In this document: positions 59,356 to 64,000 of the stretch, piece by piece
How positions within the stretch are numbered: the stretch's first letter is position 1
Layout of the letters: each line of letters begins with the position of its first letter
Virus record (IMG/VR): IMGVR_UViG_3300031857_000111
Coordinates: 1 to 64,000 of that record
Strand: one strand, 5' to 3'
DNA: 64,000 bases
Source of the DNA: a virus
Program-made: the position numbers and the translations under genes
Notes under the pieces: generated by a model
The model's database searches: none
Seen by the model: the letters and a program-made list of their open reading frames with translations, nothing else
Told to the model about the DNA's origin: nothing

Positions 59356-59416
59356 TGCGGCTGTTCCTTGTTTGATTTGATGGGGGTTTTCCAGTAAAGG
59401 GTGGTTTTCTGATTGC

Positions 59417-59749
59417 TCACTTTGCGAACCTCCTGGCAGACGGGACGCCGAAAGCGTCGCCCACATCCTCGATGACGCATTGACGGGTCAGCACCTCCGG
59501 GATCGCCATCACGGATGCCTGCACGCCGTTGGACGTGATGCCGGGCTGATGAGAGACGTTCTCAACCTCGATCAGGCTTTCAGTCCATCGCCCGTCTGCA
59601 CGCTGCCCGCCAAGGCACACCGCCAACACGCGCCAGCGGTGAACCACATGGGGAAAAATCGGGCATTGCCAGCGCAGCACATCGCCGGGGCTAAGCTGGT
59701 GGTGCGGGATGGGCGCGGTCGTATTCGGACTAGTTGTCACAGTTTCCAC
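59417..59749 (-). CDS. Hypothetical protein, GC-rich
   Basis: 110 residues from GTG 59749. LSPGDVLRWQCPIFPHVVHRWRVL looks like a small beta barrel. Base composition is more GC-rich than gmd or nrd genes, along with the next gene, hinting at a separate origin. Function unknown. Confidence 0.5.
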   Translation of the reverse strand: METVTTSPNTTAPIPHHQLSPGDVLRWQCPIFPHVVHRWRVLAVCLGGQRADGRWTESLIEVENVSHQPGITSNGVQASVMAIPEVLTRQCVIEDVGDAFGVPSARRFAK

Positions 59750-59979
59750 CCTCTCAATTCGTGCAGAGCGCGCACCATGCCGGCCACGTCGCCCGCCGCC
59801 ATAGCGCGAGCCGCCGCGTCGAGATCAAACCGCATCGAGCCCAGCGCCCATACGCCAGCCGGCCCGATGGCTGCGTATGCGGGCATGATCTCATCACGCA
59901 CCCGCGCCATCGCGCGGGGCAGTGCGTCACCCACCGTCTCGGTGGTTTTCTGGACACCGCTATTCTCTGTCACACACAT
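59737..59979 (-). CDS. Hypothetical Ala-rich protein
   Basis: 80 residues, helical, rich in Ala, Met and Arg (AAARAMAAGDVAGMVRALHE). Overlaps the next gene by 13 bases. GC-rich. Function unknown. Confidence 0.5.
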   Translation of the reverse strand: MCVTENSGVQKTTETVGDALPRAMARVRDEIMPAYAAIGPAGVWALGSMRFDLDAAARAMAAGDVAGMVRALHELRGWKL

Positions 59980-59983
59980 TCTC

Positions 59984-60196
59984 CTATCCTGTCAAATCGT
60001 TAAAGCGCCTACGCAAAATCTCAATGCCGCTACTCAACTGGTGAGCGTGGCCGTCTTCAATTCCGCCCAACAGCGTTCCTACTTCGCCATTAGGCTCAAC
60101 AATCACCAACGCTATAGCCCTTACGTCGCGTGTCCGCAAGACATTTTTAGCGTTGGCGATTGCTGCCAAGGTATCGCGCCCAGGCCCGGTGGGCAT
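59984..60196 (-). CDS. Hypothetical protein, 70 aa
   Basis: ATG 60196 (MPTGPGRDTLAAIANAKNVL) avoids overlap with the upstream gene; ATG 60271 would add 25 residues and overlap by 47 bases. VRAIALVIVEPNGEVGTLLG is beta-rich. Function unknown. Confidence 0.5.
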   Translation of the reverse strand: MPTGPGRDTLAAIANAKNVLRTRDVRAIALVIVEPNGEVGTLLGGIEDGHAHQLSSGIEILRRRFNDLTG

Positions 60197-60224
60197 GAGG
60201 CGCAGATTACCTTTGTTGCGCCGT

Positions 60225-60527
60225 TTAGGCGACAACGCGCACCACCGGGGCGGTAGGGTCGGAAGGCTCATCTACCATGAGGGGCACCACGTCCTGCAAC
60301 CACTCAAGAAGAGCGTTGGCTTGGCGTGTGTTTAGGTAAAACATGGAGTAATCATCGCCGCTTTCGCGGAAATAGATACGGTTTGGCGTATCGTGTTCGC
60401 TGTTGAACATAATGTCGAGGTCGCCAAAGTCATCCAATGAGACCATCCGCAGCGTGTGCGCGCGAGGCTTAGGGGGCTTGGCAGCGGCCGTAGTCGTGGG
60501 GGTAGCAGGCTTCTTCTTAGCGGTCAT
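60225..60527 (-). CDS. Hypothetical protein with Lys/Pro-rich N-terminus
   Basis: 100 residues. MTAKKKPATPTTTAAAKPPK is a disordered basic lead, followed by an ordered acidic part (DDFGDLDIMFNSEHDTPNRI). Function unknown. Confidence 0.55.
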   Translation of the reverse strand: MTAKKKPATPTTTAAAKPPKPRAHTLRMVSLDDFGDLDIMFNSEHDTPNRIYFRESGDDYSMFYLNTRQANALLEWLQDVVPLMVDEPSDPTAPVVRVVA

Positions 60528-60553
60528 GGGTATTCTCCTTGTTGCAAGAACGG

Positions 60554-60877
60554 TTAAAGGTGCTTCTCGATGAGGTTAGCGATTTGGTTGAAGTCTGCGT
60601 CGGAAAAATCATTCCAACTGGACAGTGCTCGTCCCTCTACGACAGGATCATAGTCGTCCAAACCAACATCACAAGATACCATATAGGACAAACACCCGTC
60701 TTTTGGCCGCGACCCAACGTAATCGCTGCCCCACGCATACCCGTTTTCTTTGATGTAAAGGTCGGTCAGCACGCCAAGGCAACAGAAAGCATCGCCGTCC
60801 GTAAGCTGATGCTTACCCTGCTTATACTCCCCTGACCGAAGAGCCTCGACCCACTTACGCTTCCATTCTGCGTCCAT
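60554..60877 (-). CDS. Conserved phage protein, KQGK-CCLGVL family
   Basis: 107 residues. KWVEALRSGEYKQGKHQLTD followed by FCCLGVLTDLY is a pattern seen in many small phage proteins of unknown function; C-terminal WNDFSDADFNQIANLIEKHL is shared too. It is the first gene of the long leftward region, next to the divergent promoter region. Confidence 0.6.
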   Translation of the reverse strand: MDAEWKRKWVEALRSGEYKQGKHQLTDGDAFCCLGVLTDLYIKENGYAWGSDYVGSRPKDGCLSYMVSCDVGLDDYDPVVEGRALSSWNDFSDADFNQIANLIEKHL

Positions 60878-60911
60878 ATCTCATGTCTCCTTCTGTGCGC
60901 TGTTTTTCGCC

Positions 60912-60940
60912 TTGACACCAAGGCGCGGTGGGTTCATACA
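60912..60940 (+). promoter_or_regulatory. Candidate promoter for rightward genes
   Basis: TTGACA (60912-60917) matches the -35 consensus. At 17 bases lies CATACA (60935-60940), a weak -10. It sits in the 106-base gap between divergent gene blocks, where a promoter is required. Confidence 0.5.
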
Positions 60941-60983
60941 GGGTCGGCGCGATGGGCGCAAGTGGAAAATTAGGAGAAAAGAT

Positions 60984-61328
60984 ATGGGTTGGCAGATTAA
61001 GTGCCTCGTGAATGGGTTGGTTATACCTATCAACACCGCGCAGGAGATCGAAGAACGAGCCAAAAAGGAAAAGTGGCCCGTCGATTATGAACCCGTAAAT
61101 TGGTATCGGGGGCAGGCATATTTGCGCTTTGATTCCGACCGCCAAGAGCACATGGACTTTCTGTGGCAGACTGACATTCAGAAGTTTCTGCTTAAGGGTG
61201 GTTGCCGGGGGCAAGTGTGCTTCGGCTCGCTTGATGGCGACAACAGTGGCGAGTTTTGGGGCTATTCTTTTACGGATGGCGGCGTAAAGAATATGGTTGG
61301 GTGCCTTGAGTGGGACGAGGAAGAATAA
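60984..61328 (+). CDS. Hypothetical protein, 114 aa
   Basis: TTAGGAG supports ATG 60984 (MGWQIKCLVNGLVIPINTAQ). IEERAKKEKWPVDYEPVNWY and GGVKNMVGCLEWDEEE follow. Trp-rich. First gene of the rightward cluster. Function unknown. Confidence 0.55.
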   Translation: MGWQIKCLVNGLVIPINTAQEIEERAKKEKWPVDYEPVNWYRGQAYLRFDSDRQEHMDFLWQTDIQKFLLKGGCRGQVCFGSLDGDNSGEFWGYSFTDGGVKNMVGCLEWDEEE

Positions 61329-61329
61329 G

Positions 61330-61530
61330 ATGGCACGGTATCGAGTGAAACATGCGGGGCCGTTTGTGTATGTAGTGGAGAGAGCAAGGGTCATAGAGAG
61401 GGCTTTTGGCCCCGTCACACATTGGGAGGATATTTTTACCGCCGCTTCTCAAGAAGCCGCTGTAAACTATGCTAATATGTTGATAGCTGCGGAAAACTTT
61501 AAGCCCAGCATTGTTTGGGAGTCTGAGTGA
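61330..61530 (+). CDS. Hypothetical protein, 66 aa
   Basis: MARYRVKHAGPFVYVVERAR starts one base after the preceding stop. A C-terminal helix (ASQEAAVNYANMLIAAENF) follows a beta-strand part. Function unknown. Confidence 0.5.
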   Translation: MARYRVKHAGPFVYVVERARVIERAFGPVTHWEDIFTAASQEAAVNYANMLIAAENFKPSIVWESE

Positions 61531-61531
61531 T

Positions 61532-61999
61532 ATGGCACTTAACATCACCTTTTCCTATTGGAACCACGACCCGCAGAAGTGGTTGCCGTTTGTCCGCAAC
61601 CATATCGAGCCAGAAGCGGTTTACGTTGCTGACCTCGCCCTTCAGGCCAAGGACGGTCTGTGGTCAAACCCCTACAGCGTCTTCTACACTCCCTCGCCAC
61701 GAAACGGCATTCATCAAAACCGCTACTTCGGGCTGCGTTTTAACCCACACCAGAACGAATATACTATCGCCAACGCCGATACCGTCGCCTACGACACCCG
61801 TTGGATGGCCATTCAAGTCATGGAAACGGGAGAGATTATCTTCTCTCAGTGGCGACGTGACTTTAAGCAGGCAAAGACAGCGGACGTGTTTGTTGATGGT
61901 GGGCAAGATTACTTCAGGCGCGGTGGTAATTTTGATGGGTGCCAGCCGGTGTGCTTGAAGATTGTTGATGGGGTGTTTGAAATTGACACAGAAAGTTGA
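61532..61999 (+). CDS. Hypothetical protein, 155 aa
   Basis: MALNITFSYWNHDPQKWLPF, with many aromatic and Asp/Asn residues and no recognised motif. Starts one base after the previous stop. Function unknown. Confidence 0.55.
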   Translation: MALNITFSYWNHDPQKWLPFVRNHIEPEAVYVADLALQAKDGLWSNPYSVFYTPSPRNGIHQNRYFGLRFNPHQNEYTIANADTVAYDTRWMAIQVMETGEIIFSQWRRDFKQAKTADVFVDGGQDYFRRGGNFDGCQPVCLKIVDGVFEIDTES

Positions 62000-62135
62000 T
62001 TTCGTGCGCAGCGCGCTAGAAGCTGGTGTGCCTGTTGAGAATGTTCTTCTTTGGGGCGCCGTCAAATACGGATGGGCCGCAATGCAGATCGACGGTGGAT
62101 ATTGGTTAGTTTTCAAACGGAAGGAGAATGGTTGA
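61983..62135 (+). CDS. Possible 50-residue gene with TTG start
   Basis: A TTG at 61983 (or GTG 62004) opens a frame read as TQKVDFVRSALEAGVPVENV and ending WLVFKRKENG, which fills the gap between two genes. Its stop overlaps the next ATG as TGATG. No strong ribosome site. Confidence 0.4.
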   Translation: MTQKVDFVRSALEAGVPVENVLLWGAVKYGWAAMQIDGGYWLVFKRKENG

Positions 62136-62365
62136 TGGCTGATCGAGAAGTTTGCGACGGCTGCGGGCGTAGTTTTCTCTATATGTCTTTTAATCGAGAC
62201 ACGGCTGCTGCCAGTTATTGCCCGCTCTGCATTGACAAGGAGCGGCATTTTGAGGATCGCATATCTGGCCGCAAGTGGAAAGCTGAAGCCCTCGCACCGA
62301 TTGAAAAGCAAAATAACAAATCGTTTTCTGCTGAAGAATGGCTGGGGTTTGGCCATGAGCACTAA
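62135..62365 (+). CDS. Zinc-ribbon protein, 76 aa
   Basis: GGAGAATGG precedes ATG 62135. VCDGCGRSF and YCPLCIDKE supply two CxxC pairs 20 residues apart, a probable zinc ribbon. C-terminal half is basic. Function unknown. Confidence 0.6.
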   Translation: MADREVCDGCGRSFLYMSFNRDTAAASYCPLCIDKERHFEDRISGRKWKAEALAPIEKQNNKSFSAEEWLGFGHEH

Positions 62366-62633
62366 GCAGCTTCGCAAAATGATTAAGAGAATGGGCGCTT
62401 ATGGTGCTGAAGCCGAAAAAGAACTTGAAGATTTGCTCAAAAAGTGCGAAGAAGCGGACTATAGCCACGGCATACTGTTAGAGGCTATGAAATATGCTAT
62501 TGGTCCGGTTAATCGGCGCGGAGACGACGTAGTTACTTGGCTGAAAGACTGGATGGAGGGGGATGAAGACACAATGCGCGAACTTTGCGATTGGATGCAA
62601 AGCGACATTTTTAAGGGAGGAAAGATTGTATGA
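62355..62633 (+). CDS. Hypothetical helical protein, 92 aa
   Basis: ATG 62355 overlaps the previous gene by 11 bases. MSTKQLRKMIKRMGAYGAEA continues as charged helix; a Trp/Asp-rich C-terminal half (WLKDWMEGDEDTMRELCDWM). Function unknown. Confidence 0.5.
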   Translation: MSTKQLRKMIKRMGAYGAEAEKELEDLLKKCEEADYSHGILLEAMKYAIGPVNRRGDDVVTWLKDWMEGDEDTMRELCDWMQSDIFKGGKIV

Positions 62634-63037
62634 GCAATTCTTGGCCTAATCCTGAGAAGCCTGGGGTGCCACTTAATCCTGAGAAAAATGGATGGCATTG
62701 GCTAAAAGAGAGCGGCGACGATCCTGCGCCGTATTACTGGTGCCCCGGCTTTAATAACTGGCACCTTCGCGGCGGCGACGATTATGGTGGTGGTTGGCAG
62801 ACTCCAGAGTTTACGTCAGGGTATTATTCTTACGTCGGCCCTTGCCTAACGCCCGCCAAAATTGATGCCCTTGTAGAACTCTCTATTAAAGTAGGCAAAC
62901 AGAACGCCTACGAACGCGCCGCCGCGATTGCTAGGGGTGCGCCGAATAACATGCCTTTTGAAATAGAAAGGCTTGTTTCAGCTTGCGAGTGGGTTGCTAA
63001 AGAGATTAAGAAGGAGATTATGAACAATGACCGATAA
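62630..63037 (+). CDS. WPDP-PGVPL family protein, copy 2
   Basis: ATGA overlap with the previous gene. 135 residues: SWPNPEKPGVPLNPEKNGWH at the N-terminus, an aromatic Gly-rich centre (YWCPGFNNWHLRGGDDYGGG), then YVGPCLTPAKIDALV and a helical end finishing KKEIMNNDR. It has the same two conserved boxes as the gene at 4447 and is followed by two more copies. Confidence 0.62.
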   Translation: MSNSWPNPEKPGVPLNPEKNGWHWLKESGDDPAPYYWCPGFNNWHLRGGDDYGGGWQTPEFTSGYYSYVGPCLTPAKIDALVELSIKVGKQNAYERAAAIARGAPNNMPFEIERLVSACEWVAKEIKKEIMNNDR

Positions 63038-63101
63038 CTCTTGGCCTGACCCCGAACTTCCCGGCGTCCCGCTTAATCCCGAGAAGGATGGGTGGCATTG
63101 G
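63011..63101 (+). repeat. 91-bp direct repeat, copy A
   Basis: Matches 63336-63426 at 87 of 91 positions by eye. It spans the end of one family gene (KEIMNNDR stop), the ribosome site and the first 25 codons of the next, so the duplication unit is the gene junction. Confidence 0.9.
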
Positions 63102-63362
63102 GTTGGTGGCGAACCTATTTTTTGGCAGTCAGACGGCGAACAGTGGCTCGTATACGATTGTTATTTTCAATGGAAAGAATGTGGGCATAAGGAGTATCTT
63201 GGCCCATGCCTAACGCCAGCCGAAGTTTTTGAGTTTGCTTCTAGCGTCGCTATGCGTGAGCGTGAGCGGTGTGCCCAAATTGCTTCGATTTTTGGGCAGG
63301 GTAAGGCTGGAATTGAAGCATCTAAGATTATTGAAAAGGAGATTATGAACAATGACCGATAA
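63027..63362 (+). CDS. WPDP-PGVPL family protein, copy 3
   Basis: Start at ATG 63027, 11 bases inside the previous gene, with AAGGAG upstream. 111 residues: SWPDPELPGVPLNPEKDGWH, centre reduced (WQSDGEQWLVYDCYFQW), then YLGPCLTPAEVFEFA and MRERERCAQIASIFG, and again ends EKEIMNNDR. Function unknown. Confidence 0.62.
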   Translation: MTDNSWPDPELPGVPLNPEKDGWHWVGGEPIFWQSDGEQWLVYDCYFQWKECGHKEYLGPCLTPAEVFEFASSVAMRERERCAQIASIFGQGKAGIEASKIIEKEIMNNDR

Positions 63363-63426
63363 CTCTTGGCCCGACCCCGAACGCCCCGGCGTCCCACTTA
63401 ATCCCGAGAAGGATGGGTGGCATTGG
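63336..63426 (+). repeat. 91-bp direct repeat, copy B
   Basis: Second copy of the junction repeat, four substitutions from 63011-63101, again covering a gene end, ribosome site and start of the next family member. Confidence 0.9.
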
Positions 63427-63690
63427 CTGCGCAAGAATAACGGAACTATTGGTGTATGCGAGTGGCGTGGCAATGGCTGGTGGGTTTCGCCTCCTGGCTT
63501 TGAGGGTTGTACTTCACCAAAAACAACCGACCCCGTGCGCTCGGCGCTCGACACCCTATGGGCAGACCTGCCCTACCTGATGGGGCGCGCGTCCCTGGAA
63601 GGCCACGCAGTCGGGCAGGCGCTCGCACAGGAATGGCGGGCGAAGATCGACGCCGCCATCAAGGAGGCGGCTGATGGCAAGCAAGTCTGA
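63352..63690 (+). CDS. WPDP-PGVPL family protein, copy 4 (chimeric)
   Basis: 112 residues. The N-terminus (SWPDPERPGVPLNPEKDGWH) is nearly identical to copy 3, but after about residue 60 the sequence changes to an unrelated GC-rich helical region (SALDTLWADLPYLMGRASLE). The YVGPC box is absent here and appears at the start of the next gene. A recombinant gene is likely. Confidence 0.6.
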   Translation: MTDNSWPDPERPGVPLNPEKDGWHWLRKNNGTIGVCEWRGNGWWVSPPGFEGCTSPKTTDPVRSALDTLWADLPYLMGRASLEGHAVGQALAQEWRAKIDAAIKEAADGKQV

Positions 63691-63958
63691 AACCACGGCA
63701 AATTGGAACTCGTATGTCGGGCCGTGCCCGTCGCCTGTCGAACTGCAAAACCTAAAGGCGCTGGCGATTGAGGCTGCCGAAGATATTGAAGCCCACATTG
63801 GCGCCGAATATGGCACTCCGACCCACCCCGCTCTTAAACGTCGCTACGAGCGTGATATGGACATTGTTTATCGCTTGCGCGCGGCGGCTGGGTGGAGTAG
63901 GGAGAAGCGCGCTGCGGCTTTGGGCGATTTGGCAAAACAAGATGGAGAATTGCTGTGA
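63674..63958 (+). CDS. Protein with family C-terminal box (YVGPC)
   Basis: 94 residues. Its beginning NWNSYVGPCPSPVELQNLKA is the second box of the WPDP family without the N-terminal box. The rest is helical (RRYERDMDIVYRLRAAAGWS). It overlaps the chimeric gene by 17 bases and may be its displaced C-terminal half. Confidence 0.5.
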   Translation: MASKSETTANWNSYVGPCPSPVELQNLKALAIEAAEDIEAHIGAEYGTPTHPALKRRYERDMDIVYRLRAAAGWSREKRAAALGDLAKQDGELL

Positions 63959-64000
63959 CTGAAAAACTAATCCCACTTGACGACGTTCTAGCGATTTTGG
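63955..64000 (+). CDS. Partial gene at window end
   Basis: GTG 63955 overlaps the previous stop as GTGA and opens MTEKLIPLDDVLAIL before the window ends. Too short to identify. Confidence 0.45.
   Translation, partial: MTEKLIPLDDVLAIL

Noticed and set aside
1-64000. CRISPR array, retroelement or diversity-generating system
   Set aside because: No regularly spaced repeats and no reverse-transcriptase-like motifs (YxDD in context) were seen among the reading frames.

Overview
This window is most of a tailed double-stranded DNA bacteriophage genome, essentially all coding, with no rRNA or host housekeeping genes. The structural set (DUF4055-type portal, P22-type coat protein, tail tube, frameshifted tail chaperone, long tape measure, beta-helix tailspike) fits a siphovirus-like virion. 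A GapR-family (DUF2312) protein and a GcrA-like regulator point to an alphaproteobacterial host; this is an inference from gene content. Both window ends cut through genes (a ParB-like gene at the left, an unidentified gene at the right), so the genome continues beyond it.

Layout. 1-7365 (+): ParB-like protein, a protein of four tandem SH3-like modules, a Xer-like tyrosine recombinase, a run of small overlapping genes, then thyX interrupted by an intein. 7362-10712 (-): terminase large subunit, split in two genes inside an intein, and small subunit. 10713-10851: divergent regulatory region with a 12-bp inverted repeat. 10852-15410 (+): portal, DUF115-like protein, scaffold and coat protein, ended by a strong terminator. 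15475-15865 (-): five tRNA genes, one odd. 15871-20015 (-): lysis genes with nested Rz/Rz1, dNMP kinase, metallophosphatase and membrane proteins. 20023-36317 (-): tail and head-tail connector genes. 36364-38585 (-): two glycosyltransferases and an FkbM methyltransferase. 38596-44431 (-): regulators, PhoH, a vWA protein, GapR and DNA polymerase. 44518-51469 (-): DUF2815 and DUF2800 proteins, an SNF2-type helicase with an intein, Dam-like methylase, RuvC and an HNH endonuclease. 51456-57915 (-): ribonucleotide reductase, Dda-like helicase and dCTP deaminase. 58173-60877 (-): GDP-mannose dehydratase and small genes. 60984-64000 (+): rightward small genes including a tandemly duplicated family.

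How it works together. ThyX, dCTP deaminase, ribonucleotide reductase and dNMP kinase supply dNTPs. A family A polymerase, two helicases, a DUF2815 protein, a DUF2800 nuclease and RuvC form a replication and recombination module. GDP-mannose dehydratase, the glycosyltransferases, FkbM methyltransferase and perhaps the DUF115-like protein look like a glycan-modification set.

The most unusual feature is the density of homing elements: inteins in ThyX (NUMOD4/HNH), terminase (LAGLIDADG, split or frameshifted) and the helicase (LAGLIDADG, class 3 type, inside the P-loop), plus a free-standing HNH gene. Other points of note are an expanded family of short proteins with a WPDP..PGVPL N-terminal motif, a probable +1 frameshift in the tail chaperone gene, and a host-binding-type module shared by two tail proteins.
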